Source: Corynebacterium tuberculostearicum
Lineage (GTDB): Bacteria; Actinomycetota; Actinomycetes; Mycobacteriales; Mycobacteriaceae
DNA length: 64,000 nt
Direction: 5' to 3'
Assembly (NCBI RefSeq): GCF_013408445.1
Contig: NZ_JACBZL010000001.1
Span: 2,294,001-2,358,000 of the forward strand
A program made the position numbers and the translations under genes. This document shows positions 1 to 8,505 of this stretch, piece by piece; position 1 is the first letter of the stretch; every line of letters starts with the position of its first letter. Under the pieces are notes generated by a model. That model did not search any database. It was not told the DNA's origin and worked only from the letters and a program-made list of their open reading frames with translations.

Positions 1-127
1 ACATTGTCATAAGCATCGCACTCGTGGCCGTAGCGGCAAGGAGGAGAATGCTGAGAGCTGCTAGTGCGTACATGAGACGCACTTTGGGCTGTCCTTTAAT
101 GATTTTGGATAGAAGTTGGCTAACCAA
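1..127 (-). CDS. ABC transporter permease, N-terminal fragment (cut by window edge)
   Basis: Only the first 42 codons lie in the window. They start at a TTG (125-127) preceded by GGAGG at a good distance, and the start overlaps the stop of the ABC ATPase upstream by a few bases, as is usual for coupled transporter genes. The peptide is a short basic lead (SKIIKGQPKVR) followed by a hydrophobic helix (LMYALAALSILLLAATATSA), as at the N-terminus of a FtsX/MacB-like permease. The family is inferred from the partner ATPase. The rest of the gene lies off the left edge. Confidence 0.55.
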   Translation of the reverse strand, partial: MVSQLLSKIIKGQPKVRLMYALAALSILLLAATATSAMLMTM

Positions 128-815
128 GTGATTCCTCCGCCTCCTCTGCATTGTGCAGAAGACCATCGATCAGGGTGAAAGATCGGGTGCAATAGTCCAG
201 AACGATCGGGTCATGGGAAGCAGTGATGATGGTTGTTCCCTGACTGGCGAGTTTTCTAAACAGTGCAAACACGCTTCGCGAGTTTTGTTGATCCAAAGCG
301 GCAGAAGGCTCGTCTGCTAGTAGGATCGACCGGTTTCCGCTCAACGCACGGGCAATACCGACCCGCTGGCATTGGCCGCGGGACAATTCGTCGGGATATC
401 GGGTCTCTAGTCCCTCGAGACCTACTTGTTCTAAGAGGGATTCAGCCGCCGTTCGAGAATCTACAGGCTTGTATCCTGCTGCTGATAGGACGAGTTGCAC
501 GTTTTCGGCGGCGGTCAGCTCAGGAATGATGAGATCGGATTGGTGGACAATGCCAATAATCTCCCTGCGCAGACGAAGCAAGTCTTTTTCGGAAGCGGTA
601 TCTACTTTGACCCCGCTAACCGTGACCGAGCCCGAGTCGATGGAGATTAAGCCAGAAAGCATGTCCAAAAAAGTGGTTTTCCCTGAACCGCTTTTGCCGG
701 AGATTGCAATGAAGTCTCCCTGTGCGGCTTTTAATGAAACTCCCTTGAGTGCGTGAGTCGCCTTAGGGCCAACGCCGAGTGTTTTATGAACTTGGTGAAT
801 GTGAATTTGGGTCAT
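120..815 (-). CDS. ABC transporter ATP-binding protein (MacB/LolD-like)
   Basis: A 231-residue ATPase of the lipoprotein-export/antimicrobial-efflux type, which would power the coupled permease that follows it. Visible motifs are Walker A GKSGSGKT (residues 40-47), Q-loop VHQSD (90-94), signature LSRGQ (144-148), Walker B ILLADEP (164-170) and the switch histidine in TASHD. The length is normal for a LolD/MacB ATPase domain standing alone. It ends inside the start of the permease gene. The exported substrate cannot be told from the sequence. Confidence 0.9.
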   Translation of the reverse strand: MTQIHIHQVHKTLGVGPKATHALKGVSLKAAQGDFIAISGKSGSGKTTFLDMLSGLISIDSGSVTVSGVKVDTASEKDLLRLRREIIGIVHQSDLIIPELTAAENVQLVLSAAGYKPVDSRTAAESLLEQVGLEGLETRYPDELSRGQCQRVGIARALSGNRSILLADEPSAALDQQNSRSVFALFRKLASQGTTIITASHDPIVLDYCTRSFTLIDGLLHNAEEAEESLG

Positions 816-833
816 TTAGTTCTGAAATATTGA

Positions 834-872
834 AGCTGGGAAGAAAGATGATTGTCATCCTTCTTCCCAGCT
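834..872 (-). terminator. Hairpin after the I36 inhibitor gene
   Basis: AGCTGGGAAGAA and TTCTTCCCAGCT pair perfectly, with GATGA/TCATC pairing further in and only one bulged base. The stem lies directly downstream of the inhibitor gene on the minus strand and before the next ATG, so it probably ends that transcript. No long T run follows. Confidence 0.55.
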
Positions 873-885
873 AACGGATGTCTAC

Positions 886-1247
886 TTAGCAGCCCCGATT
901 AGTGCGCCACGAGGTAAGGGTGTCGTTGCTCCACCAGCCCACATAATTGTTATTGGAAAATGGAGTCATGGTGTGACACTTGCCGCCACCATTGGCGTGC
1001 TGGTACCAAGCAGCATGGCCTCCAGTGTTATTGATCCACGATGACATCTTGTCATTGGCGTTGCGCGAAACGTTCATGATTCCGATTCCAGGGCCCCGGG
1101 AACCTAGGAATCCGCTGAAGTTAGCTTCGTTGAAAATGCACACAAGGCCTCCACTGCATTCACCTGCGGAGGCACTGGCTGCTGGTACAGCGATTCCGCT
1201 CAGTGCTGCGATAGCTACGCTGGCTGTAGCGAGTTTTTTATTCTCAT
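886..1247 (-). CDS. Secreted peptidase inhibitor, I36 (SMPI) family, probably frameshifted in the signal peptide
   Basis: The mature part (GECSGGLVC...SWRTNRGC) has the four cysteines, the 'CIFNEANFSG' start and the crystallin-like WW/GW pattern of the Streptomyces metalloprotease inhibitor family I36, which act as secreted protease inhibitors. The reading frame has no good start. An ATG at 1245-1247 with AAGGAGAG in front reads M-R-I-K and then leaves the frame at a run of six A (minus strand, 1234-1239). One extra A would give MRIKKLATASVAIAALSGIA, a classical signal peptide ending in ASASA. The gene is therefore either a one-base sequencing error, a phase-variable gene in the off state, or a recent pseudogene. 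An in-frame ATG further upstream at 1326 lacks a plausible leader. Confidence 0.75.
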
Positions 1248-1618
1248 TTTCTCTCCTTGTTAGAGATTGGCGGGACGTGCGCTGGGTGCGCAAAACGAAA
1301 GTAACACCTTGCATATAAATATGCATTAATTAAAGAAAAATTAGTATGAAGTGAAAATGAACACTTAGTGAATCCAAGGGTGTCCCCGCTGTATATTTTG
1401 CTGAGGCGAAAATTTGCAAGATTTACAGACCGGCTAACCCTGTTATTACTGGTCGGACTGCAGAAACCACCCATTCAACGGTTTAAGCGCTGGATAGTGT
1501 GGCAAACTCCGCTTGAAAATGGGCAGACAAGGAAGGTTTCGATCTCTAAACTGAGATACGGATCACCCAAGAGGAGGTGCTGTATCGCAGTACCTTCCGA
1601 GTTGAAAGGAACACAGAA
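1248..1618. other. Intergenic region upstream of pyc (371 bp)
   Basis: No gene is seen here. The left part is AT-rich and should hold the promoter of the leftward inhibitor gene. The right part is the leader of pyc. It includes a second purine-rich GAGGAGG (1571-1577) about 40 bases before the chosen pyc start, and a small hairpin-forming GGTGCTG...CAGTACC. I cannot assign promoter boxes with confidence. Confidence 0.4.
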
Positions 1619-4600
1619 GTGGCTAATCCCGCGCTTCCATCGTTCAAAAAGATTCTGGTAGCCAACCGTGGCGAAATCGCCGTGCGTGCATTCCGTGCTG
1701 CCTTCGAGACCGGGGCAAAGACCGTCGCGGTCTATCCTCGCGAAGACCGAAACTCCTTCCACCGCGCCTTCGCGGATGAGGCCGTCCGCATCGGCGCCGA
1801 GGGGCAGCCGGTCAAGGCATACTTGGACATTGATGAGATTATCCGCGCCGCCAAGAAGGCCGAAGCGGATGCCATTTACCCCGGCTACGGATTCCTTTCG
1901 GAGCGCGCAGATTTAGCCCGTGCGTGTGAGGACAATGGCATTAAGTTCATTGGCCCAACCCCAGCGACCTTGGATCTCACCGGCGATAAGGCGGCTGCGG
2001 TTAGTGCGGCGAAGGAAGCTGGGTTGCCGACGTTGCAGGACTCGGAGCCATCGACGGACGTCGATAAGCTGGTCGAATATTCCAAGGACTTTAACTTCCC
2101 TGTCTTCGTTAAGGCTGTCGCCGGTGGCGGCGGGCGCGGCATGCGCTTCGTGGAATCTGAGGATCAGCTGCGCGAAAAGGCGGCCGAGGCTTCGCGCGAG
2201 GCGGAGGCGGCGTTCGGTGACGGCAGTGTGTACCTAGAGACCGCGGTCATCAAACCACAGCACATCGAGGTACAAATTCTGGCCGATAGCCAGGGCAATG
2301 TGGTGCACCTCTTCGAGCGTGACTGCTCGGTGCAGCGCCGCCACCAGAAGGTGGTCGAGATTGCGCCGGCGCCGTCGCTGGATTCCGAGCTGCGTGACCG
2401 CATCTGCCAGGATGCGGTGAAGTTCTGTGAGCACATTAATTACGAGGGCGCGGGCACCGTGGAATTCCTCGTCGATGAGCGCGGCAATCACGTCTTCATT
2501 GAGATGAACCCGCGTGTGCAGGTGGAGCACACCGTGACCGAGGAAATTACCGGCGTAGATATCGTCAAGGCCCAGATGAATATCGCGGCCGGCGCTTCGC
2601 TGGAAGATATTCACCTCGCTCAGGACAAGATTTCCATTACCGGGTCTGCTCTGCAGTGCCGCATTACCACCGAGGACCCTAATAACGGTTTCCGTCCGGA
2701 TACCGGCACGCTGACTGCGTATCGTTCGCCGGGCGGCGCTGGCGTGCGCTTGGATGGTGCAACCTCCGTGGGCGCAGAAGTATCGCCGAACTTCGACTCC
2801 CTGCTGGTGAAGATGACCTGCCGCGGCGTCACTTTCGAGCAGGCCGTGCAGCGCGCCCAGCGTGCGCTCAACGAGTTCACCGTCTCCGGCGTGGCCACCA
2901 ATATCGGCTTCCTGCGCGCCCTGCTGCGCGAGCCGGACTTCACTCAGACCCGCGTGGACACCGGATTCATCAATGCACACCCGCATCTGCTCAAGGCTCC
3001 GCCGGCAGTCGATGAGTCTGGTCGAATCCTCGAGTACATCGCGGAAACCACCGTTAATAAGCCCAACGGTGTTCGCCCTACGGCACTGCGCCCCTTTGAT
3101 AAGCTCCCCGAGCTGGACCTTTCCGAGCCGCTCTCGCGCGGTTCCCGAGATGACCTGCTCGAGTTTGGTCCGCAAAAGTGGGCGGAGAAGATCCGTCAGC
3201 AGAATGCGCTGATGGTTACGGATACCACCTTCCGCGACGCCCACCAGTCCCTGCTGGCTACCCGCGTGCGTAGTACCGCCCTGGTTTCTGCAGCCGAAGC
3301 CGTAGCCCGCATGACCCCGAACCTGTTCTCGGTCGAGGCATGGGGTGGTGCAACTTATGACGTCGCCATGCGCTTCCTTCACGAGGACCCATGGGTCCGC
3401 TTGGACATGCTGCGCGAGGCTATGCCGAACCAGAACATCCAGATGCTCCTGCGCGGACGCAATACTGTGGGCTATACCCCGTACCCAGACTCGGTCTGCC
3501 GCGGCTTTGTCCAGGAAGCAGCCAAGTCCGGCGTGGACGTCTTCCGCATCTTTGATGCTCTTAACGACGTCTCCCAGATGCGCCCCGCCATCGATGCCGT
3601 ACTCGAGACCAATACCACCGTGGCTGAGGTGGCCATGGCGTACTCCGGTGATCTTTCGTCACCGAAGGAGAACCTGTACACGCTGGATTACTACCTCAAG
3701 CTGGCCGAGCAGATTGTAGAGTCCGGAGCCCATATCCTTGCCATCAAGGATATGGCCGGTCTGCTCCGCCCTGAGGCCGCTTCCAAGCTGGTTATGGCGC
3801 TGCGCAAGGAATTCGACCTGCCGGTGCACGTGCACACGCACGATACCGCGGGCGGCCAGATGGCAACCTACTATGCGGCCGCCTTGTCCGGTGCCGACAT
3901 CGTCGACGGCGCCTCCGCGCCGTTGGCCGGTACCACCTCGCAGCCGTCGCTGTCCGCCCTCATTGCAGCATTCTCTCAGTCCAAGCGCGATACCGGCATC
4001 GACCTGCAGGCCGTATCGGATCTCGAGCCCTACTGGGAGGCCGTGCGTCAGCTCTACGCCCCGTTTGAGAACGGTATCCCTGGCCCGACCGGTCGCGTGT
4101 ATAAGCACGAAATTCCAGGCGGCCAGCTGTCCAACCTGCGTGCCCAAGCCGCTGCCCTTGGCTTGGCGGACCGCTTCGAGGTCATCGAGGACACCTATGC
4201 AGCCGTCAATGAGATGCTGGGCCGCCCGACCAAGGTCACCCCATCTTCCAAGGTTGTGGGCGACCTCGCCCTTCACCTTGTCGGTGCAGGCGTAGACCCT
4301 GCGGACTTCGCTGCTAACCCGACCAAGTTCGATATTCCGGACTCGGTCAACCAGTTCCTCCGCGGCCAGCTCGGTACCCCTCCGGGCGGTTGGCCAGAGC
4401 TGCGCGATAAGGTGCTCGATGGCCGCGAGGAAACCGGCGCCCAGGTGAGCGAGGTCCCTGCGGAAGAACAGCCGCATCTGGAATCCGATAACTCGGATGA
4501 GCGCCGCGCCAGCCTGAACCGCCTGCTATTCCCCAAGCAGTTCGAGGAATTCAACGAGTTCCGCCGCAAGTACGGCAACACGGAAGCATTGACGGATACC

Positions 4601-5050
4601 ACCTTCTTCTATGGTCTTACCGAAGGCGAAGAAAAGGTCGTCCACTACTTCCCAGAGGACTCCACCGATCGCGCCGACCTCAAGCAGGTCGTGGTGCGCC
4701 TCGACGCCGTGGGTGAGCCGGACGAAAAGGGCATGCGTAACGTGGTTCTCAACGTCAACGGCCAGATTCGCCCGATGAAGGTGCGCGACGAGAACGCCGA
4801 ATCCACGGTCGCTACCGTAGAAAAGGCCGACCCCTCCAACGAGGGACACGTCGCCGCACCATTCGCCGGCGTGGTCAACCCCACCGCCAAGCCTGGCGAC
4901 GAGGTTAAGGCTGGCGACCAGATCGCCGTCATCGAAGCAATGAAGATGGAAGCCTCCATCTCCGCCACCAAGGATGGCGTGGTCGAGCGCGTGGCCATCG
5001 GCCAGGCCACCAAGGTGGAAGGCGGCGACCTTATCGCCGTTATCAACTAA
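1619..5050 (+). CDS. pyc: Pyruvate carboxylase
   Basis: ATP- and biotin-dependent carboxylation of pyruvate to oxaloacetate, the main anaplerotic reaction in corynebacteria. The 1143-residue chain runs biotin carboxylase ([19 protein letters not shown] near the start, ATP loop GGGGRGMRF, EMNPRVQVEHTVTEE), carboxyltransferase (DTTFRDAHQSLLATRVRS, metal-binding HVHTHDTAGG), tetramerisation region and C-terminal biotin carrier with the biotinyl lysine in EAMKMEA. Length and order match C. glutamicum Pyc (about 1140 residues). The GTG at 1619 is chosen because AAAGGA sits eight bases before it and the protein then begins just ahead of the conserved start. An upstream ATG at 1577 would add 14 non-conserved residues. 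It is a single-gene unit with a strong terminator. Confidence 0.97.
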   Translation: MANPALPSFKKILVANRGEIAVRAFRAAFETGAKTVAVYPREDRNSFHRAFADEAVRIGAEGQPVKAYLDIDEIIRAAKKAEADAIYPGYGFLSERADLARACEDNGIKFIGPTPATLDLTGDKAAAVSAAKEAGLPTLQDSEPSTDVDKLVEYSKDFNFPVFVKAVAGGGGRGMRFVESEDQLREKAAEASREAEAAFGDGSVYLETAVIKPQHIEVQILADSQGNVVHLFERDCSVQRRHQKVVEIAPAPSLDSELRDRICQDAVKFCEHINYEGAGTVEFLVDERGNHVFIEMNPRVQVEHTVTEEITGVDIVKAQMNIAAGASLEDIHLAQDKISITGSALQCRITTEDPNNGFRPDTGTLTAYRSPGGAGVRLDGATSVGAEVSPNFDSLLVKMTCRGVTFEQAVQRAQRALNEFTVSGVATNIGFLRALLREPDFTQTRVDTGFINAHPHLLKAPPAVDESGRILEYIAETTVNKPNGVRPTALRPFDKLPELDLSEPLSRGSRDDLLEFGPQKWAEKIRQQNALMVTDTTFRDAHQSLLATRVRSTALVSAAEAVARMTPNLFSVEAWGGATYDVAMRFLHEDPWVRLDMLREAMPNQNIQMLLRGRNTVGYTPYPDSVCRGFVQEAAKSGVDVFRIFDALNDVSQMRPAIDAVLETNTTVAEVAMAYSGDLSSPKENLYTLDYYLKLAEQIVESGAHILAIKDMAGLLRPEAASKLVMALRKEFDLPVHVHTHDTAGGQMATYYAAALSGADIVDGASAPLAGTTSQPSLSALIAAFSQSKRDTGIDLQAVSDLEPYWEAVRQLYAPFENGIPGPTGRVYKHEIPGGQLSNLRAQAAALGLADRFEVIEDTYAAVNEMLGRPTKVTPSSKVVGDLALHLVGAGVDPADFAANPTKFDIPDSVNQFLRGQLGTPPGGWPELRDKVLDGREETGAQVSEVPAEEQPHLESDNSDERRASLNRLLFPKQFEEFNEFRRKYGNTEALTDTTFFYGLTEGEEKVVHYFPEDSTDRADLKQVVVRLDAVGEPDEKGMRNVVLNVNGQIRPMKVRDENAESTVATVEKADPSNEGHVAAPFAGVVNPTAKPGDEVKAGDQIAVIEAMKMEASISATKDGVVERVAIGQATKVEGGDLIAVIN

Positions 5051-5062
5051 CTGAATGACGCC

Positions 5063-5106
5063 AGCGCCCCGCTTCCTTCGCGCAATCCTCCAGGAAGCGG
5101 GGCGCT
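5063..5106 (+). terminator. Terminator of pyc
   Basis: A perfect 14-bp inverted repeat (AGCGCCCCGCTTCC / GGAAGCGGGGCGCT) with a 16-base loop, 12 bases after the pyc stop. There is no T run, but the stem is very GC-rich. Confidence 0.75.
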
Positions 5107-5131
5107 GTGCTGTCTGCAGGCGGCTTTTCGC

Positions 5132-5195
5132 GATTTTCGTCCATATAAACCACCGATTTCGTCGACGGTTTTGGTGGTTTATATGGACGAAAATC
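5132..5195. repeat. 23-bp perfect inverted repeat
   Basis: Arms at 5132-5154 and 5173-5195 are exact reverse complements over 23 bp (beginning GATTTTCGTCC, ending GGACGAAAATC) around an 18-base centre that contains GTCGAC. It lies between the pyc terminator and the convergent DUF1648 gene. It is AT-richer than the other hairpins and lacks a T run, so it is not a standard terminator. Confidence 0.85.
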
Positions 5196-5222
5196 TTGAT
5201 TCAGCGGGGAGGGCTAAAATTT

Positions 5223-6347
5223 TCAGCCTAGTAGGAAAGGTAGCGCTATTGAGCCGACCAGAACCAGAAGCGTGATGATGAGGAATGCCTTGGCCTGCCA
5301 GCGGGCGAAGTTGAACGACACGCCTGTGCCGAAGCGCTTATCCACTAGTACCGCCGGATCCTCCGGGTTGTAGTACATAACGCCCCATTTATAGAGGTGG
5401 TCATTGTCCGGTGATTCTTTGTCTTCATCGGCAAAGCGGATTCCACGCAGTTGCTCGGATAATTGAGATTGCTTGTAGAGAAGAAGCGCAACCAGTCCGA
5501 TGCTGCCACCGATGGTAAGAACCAACATCGTGATAATGGCGGCGCCGTTGAACCGCTGAAATTGCGGTACAGGGCCGGTTACTTGCAGGAAGGCCATGCC
5601 GGCACACACGAGCAGGGTGAGAACTCCCATTCCGGTATTCGTGAAGGCGAGGTTGGCCTCGTTGCGTAGTCGAGCTTTAATGCTGCGTTCTGAACGTGGG
5701 GATACCTCACTATGCGCGATAAAAGAGCAGATGATGGCGAAAAGCAAGAGCGTTCCTAAGGCGATGAAGGAGATAGAAAATACGCTGCCGATATTCTTTT
5801 CGCTCCAATTATCCGCCTCCATGGAAGAATTCCAGTGCACTGGAACGGGGTCAGGAATATCGGACCAGTGGGAAGCGACGATGATGGCACCGGCCGCGAT
5901 ACACAACAGGGAGGCGAGCATTGTTACCCACGGAAATGTCGGGGTGGGGGTGCCTTCGAATTCGGGTGTGCCATTGACGGTGGTGGACACACGAGCAGCG
6001 ATGGTGGTTTCAACCTCGTCGAACCAACCGCCGGCCTTTTTCGCGGCGATGATGCGGCGGCGTTGAGAGATGTAGGCCCACAAGCCGCCGAGCGTCACCA
6101 AGAGGGACGGTACGGCGGCGAGGAGTGGCAATTTCCAGGCAAAGAGGGACAGAATTGTTGCCGCGATGCCGCAGCCCCAAGTACGGACCTTGTATCCAGC
6201 AAGAGCAGAGGTAACTGCACTATCGGAAAGGTAGTCCTTTGGCACGCGCACACCGAGCGGTGTGCCGGGCGAGGCAAGGGAGGGGGCTTTGGCCATAATC
6301 CAAGTAATTGCGAGAGTTGTGGCGGCCATTAAGAGGGCGAAAATCAT
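5223..6347 (-). CDS. DUF1648/DUF5808 integral membrane protein
   Basis: A 374-residue membrane protein with about eight hydrophobic segments. A central stretch (SDIPDPVPVHWNSSMEADNWSEKNIGSVF) is the DUF1648 signature seen in SdpI-like and YhdI-type proteins. A soluble C-terminal stretch (DDEDK...HLYKWGVMYYNPEDPAVLVDKRFG) matches the DUF5808 type, followed by a last helix. The function is unknown. The start overlaps the stop of the GntR gene by four bases (ATGA), so the two form one operon under the operator at 6743-6789. In other Gram-positives such pairs sense or resist membrane-active compounds. That role here is inference. Confidence 0.85.
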   Translation of the reverse strand: MIFALLMAATTLAITWIMAKAPSLASPGTPLGVRVPKDYLSDSAVTSALAGYKVRTWGCGIAATILSLFAWKLPLLAAVPSLLVTLGGLWAYISQRRRIIAAKKAGGWFDEVETTIAARVSTTVNGTPEFEGTPTPTFPWVTMLASLLCIAAGAIIVASHWSDIPDPVPVHWNSSMEADNWSEKNIGSVFSISFIALGTLLLFAIICSFIAHSEVSPRSERSIKARLRNEANLAFTNTGMGVLTLLVCAGMAFLQVTGPVPQFQRFNGAAIITMLVLTIGGSIGLVALLLYKQSQLSEQLRGIRFADEDKESPDNDHLYKWGVMYYNPEDPAVLVDKRFGTGVSFNFARWQAKAFLIITLLVLVGSIALPFLLG

Positions 6348-6721
6348 GACGATACTTCCAAGTGTTTAAGAGTGGAGCTGAGGTGGGTGTGGAGCTCATC
6401 TGGGCTAAAGCCTTGGGCACGGGCGAGCGCAACTACTCGGCCTAATTGCTCAGCTAGTTGTCTTTCTTGAGCCTCGGTGTGAGCGCCGGGTCTGACGATG
6501 GAGCCGGAGCGGCCGGCGGTTTCAACGAGGCCGTCAGAAACCAAGAGGTCGTACGCCTTCTTCACGGTGGCCGGGTTGATGCCTATGTCTTTGGCGACGC
6601 GGCGGACGGGGTCTAGCTTGTCGCCATCAGAGAGCTGGCCGCGAGCTATGGCCAGTACTAATTCATCGTGGATTTGTTGGAAGACAGGGACATCCGAATC
6701 GGGGTTGAGGTTAATAAACAA
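6344..6721 (-). CDS. GntR-family regulator, YtrA subfamily
   Basis: A 125-residue repressor with an N-terminal winged helix-turn-helix (VPVFQQIHDELVLAIARGQ, then LDPVRRVAKDIGINPATVKKAYDLL) and only a short C-terminal dimerisation tail, which defines the YtrA subgroup. It is the first gene of a two-gene unit with the DUF1648 membrane protein. An AGGAGGTGACAGTTGTT leader precedes the ATG. A 47-bp nested palindrome just upstream is its likely operator, so it is probably autoregulated. Confidence 0.92.
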   Translation of the reverse strand: MFINLNPDSDVPVFQQIHDELVLAIARGQLSDGDKLDPVRRVAKDIGINPATVKKAYDLLVSDGLVETAGRSGSIVRPGAHTEAQERQLAEQLGRVVALARAQGFSPDELHTHLSSTLKHLEVSS

Positions 6722-6742
6722 CTGTCACCTCCTATCTTTGTT

Positions 6743-6789
6743 CTGTATTACTTATAGTAACACAAACTGTGTTATGTGAAGTAATACAG
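6743..6789. promoter_or_regulatory. Nested palindromic operator upstream of the YtrA-type regulator
   Basis: Outer arms CTGTATTACTT (6743-6753) and AAGTAATACAG (6779-6789) and inner arms TAACACA (6758-6764) and TGTGTTA (6768-6774) are all perfect and share one centre. YtrA-type GntR repressors are known to bind long dyads in their own promoter. The site is 22 bp in front of the gntR start. Confidence 0.85.
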
Positions 6790-6808
6790 AATTATCCTCA
6801 AAAGAAAT

Positions 6809-6848
6809 CCCCAGGTATGTGCAACTGATTGAAGTGACGTACCTGGGG
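6809..6848 (-). terminator. Terminator of the small ABC transporter unit
   Basis: CCCCAGGTA and TACCTGGGG form a 9-bp stem just past the permease stop. Reading leftward it is followed by ATTTCTTTTG, a partial T run. Confidence 0.65.
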
Positions 6849-6862
6849 AAAGCGCAGGGCGA

Positions 6863-7885
6863 CTAGAAAAAGAGGATTACAGCTATGGCCGCAATGCCGT
6901 AGCCGCCGCGCAGGAAGTAACCGAAGACTTCGGGGGAGAACGAAGCGCCGAAGCCACCGGTGTCGATGATGTTCATGGTGGTCACCCGCGCCGGGCGGGA
7001 GCGCTTGAAGGAGGCATAGGTAAGTCCTAAACAGCACGCGGCGAGTACGAGTATCGGCAGCTTCCACACGGCGGCGATGAAGGCGGTACCGAGAACGGCG
7101 GCACCAGCTGTCGCGGTCAAGGGAAGTCCCCAGTCGGGCCAGGCGCCATCGATGATGCGGCCAAAAGATGCGGCGCGGCCGGTGGCGGCGCCGACGATTG
7201 TCCATGCGGCGGCGAATCCGATGAGCGCCAGGCTGCCGAGTTGTGGGACAAGGCCTAGGGTGAGGCCGACGACAGCTACCGCGCCGAGCGGGATGTACCA
7301 GCGGCGGTATAGGCGCCGGAAATAGAGGTGGCTGGGCGACGCCGTGGCGCGCGAGCTGGGGCGCAGGCGCGCCGACTGGGAGGCGATGGCATCGGCAGAA
7401 ACCTCAGAATCCAAAAGCCCAAAGGAAGACGAGCCGACGGCACGGGTGCGGCCCGCACGAAGAAGCGAGGCGAGGTCGAAGGAACGCCAGCCGAGCGCTA
7501 GGCGCAGCAAGGGGAGGGCCATCGCCGCATAGAGCGGAAGGCGCAGTGACGTGCACAGGGCTAGGCCGAGGAGGCTCACGCCGGCGAGCTGGGCAATGGA
7601 CAGCTTATCGACGCCCCGCATACGCCCCCGTGGCCTATCCGCATAGACCCACCGGCTGAGCGAAAGGCTGCGCAGCGGATAGAGCGCCTCAAGAAGAACG
7701 AGGAGGGCGAGGGAGCCGAACGCAGCGCCGATGGTCGCGGTGGCGGGCAAGGCCGCGGCGGTGCGCTGCGCAAGTGAGGGCAAAACCTCGGCGGCATTCT
7801 GCCAAGTGTAGACACTGACGCTCGCGATGAGCGCCGCGATGAAGGCGTAATAGAGGGCTGAGGAGGCGTGGGATAAAAGCTTCAT
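6863..7885 (-). CDS. ABC transporter membrane protein (hypothetical)
   Basis: A 340-residue hydrophobic protein with roughly eight to ten transmembrane segments and an Arg-rich cytoplasmic loop in the middle (LRAGRTRAVG, then RLYRRWYIPLG). I do not recognise a named family. The ATG at 7883-7885 is preceded by GGTGGAGA and overlaps the stop of the ATPase gene (ATGA), which makes it the membrane half of that ABC pair. The sequence gives no substrate. A role in export is more likely than import because no binding protein is present. Confidence 0.75.
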   Translation of the reverse strand: MKLLSHASSALYYAFIAALIASVSVYTWQNAAEVLPSLAQRTAAALPATATIGAAFGSLALLVLLEALYPLRSLSLSRWVYADRPRGRMRGVDKLSIAQLAGVSLLGLALCTSLRLPLYAAMALPLLRLALGWRSFDLASLLRAGRTRAVGSSSFGLLDSEVSADAIASQSARLRPSSRATASPSHLYFRRLYRRWYIPLGAVAVVGLTLGLVPQLGSLALIGFAAAWTIVGAATGRAASFGRIIDGAWPDWGLPLTATAGAAVLGTAFIAAVWKLPILVLAACCLGLTYASFKRSRPARVTTMNIIDTGGFGASFSPEVFGYFLRGGYGIAAIAVILFF

Positions 7886-8463
7886 GAAATCTCCACCACC
7901 TCGTCGCAGGCATCGAAGATGGCCGGGGAGTGGGAGGCCAGCACTACACAACGGCCCTCGGCGGCGAGGTGGCGTAGCTCCTCGGCCAAGAAGGCGGTCC
8001 AGGTGTGGTCAAGGTGGCGCTCGGGTTCGTCGATAAGCAGGGCCTTGGCCGGCTGATAGAGCTGGGCGGCGAGGTAAACGCGCTGGCGCTGGCCAGAAGA
8101 AAGGTCGCTTACCGCGGAGTTTAGGATGGCGTCGTCGATGGCCCAAAGTTCATGAACCTCGGCAAAGTCCACGCCGGAGCGGCGCGAAAGCAGGGTGAAG
8201 TGCTCGCCGACGGTGAGGTCGGGTAAGAAGACCGGATCCGCAACTGCGATGACGGAGCCGGCGGCCTCTGCGCTGCCGGGTGCGGCACCGTCGATGGAGA
8301 CGGTGCCTTTCAGCGGGGCAATTTCGCCACTCAAGGTCTGCAGCAGCGTAGATTTACCCGCACCATTGGGGCCCTTCAAGCCGTATACGCGCCCGGCGTC
8401 GAAGGTGCGACTCAGCTGCCCCAAAGCGGTGGAATGTCCATAAGTTGCATCTATTTTCAGCAT
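7882..8463 (-). CDS. ABC transporter ATP-binding protein
   Basis: A short 193-residue ATPase with Walker A GPNGAGKST, signature LSSGQRQRV, Walker B ALLIDEPERHLD and the H-loop LASHSP. The aspartate after Walker B is set in an unusual ERHLD context. The ATG at 8461-8463 (MLKIDATYG) gives the normal start of an ABC domain. A start at 8496 would add eleven unconserved residues. No clear ribosome site is seen, so the message may be leaderless. It is coupled to the membrane protein downstream. Confidence 0.87.
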   Translation of the reverse strand: MLKIDATYGHSTALGQLSRTFDAGRVYGLKGPNGAGKSTLLQTLSGEIAPLKGTVSIDGAAPGSAEAAGSVIAVADPVFLPDLTVGEHFTLLSRRSGVDFAEVHELWAIDDAILNSAVSDLSSGQRQRVYLAAQLYQPAKALLIDEPERHLDHTWTAFLAEELRHLAAEGRCVVLASHSPAIFDACDEVVEIS

Positions 8464-8505
8464 CGTAGCTAGGTTAGCAGGAGGGCGGCCGAGCATAGGG
8501 ACGAG

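Noticed and set aside
1577..1618. Upstream ATG start for pyc
   Set aside because: It adds 14 residues not found in the family. The GTG at 1619 has the better-spaced ribosome site.
2234..3382. 382-codon open frame antisense to pyc
   Set aside because: It is a shadow of the high-GC pyc codon pattern, with no ribosome site and no recognisable domain.
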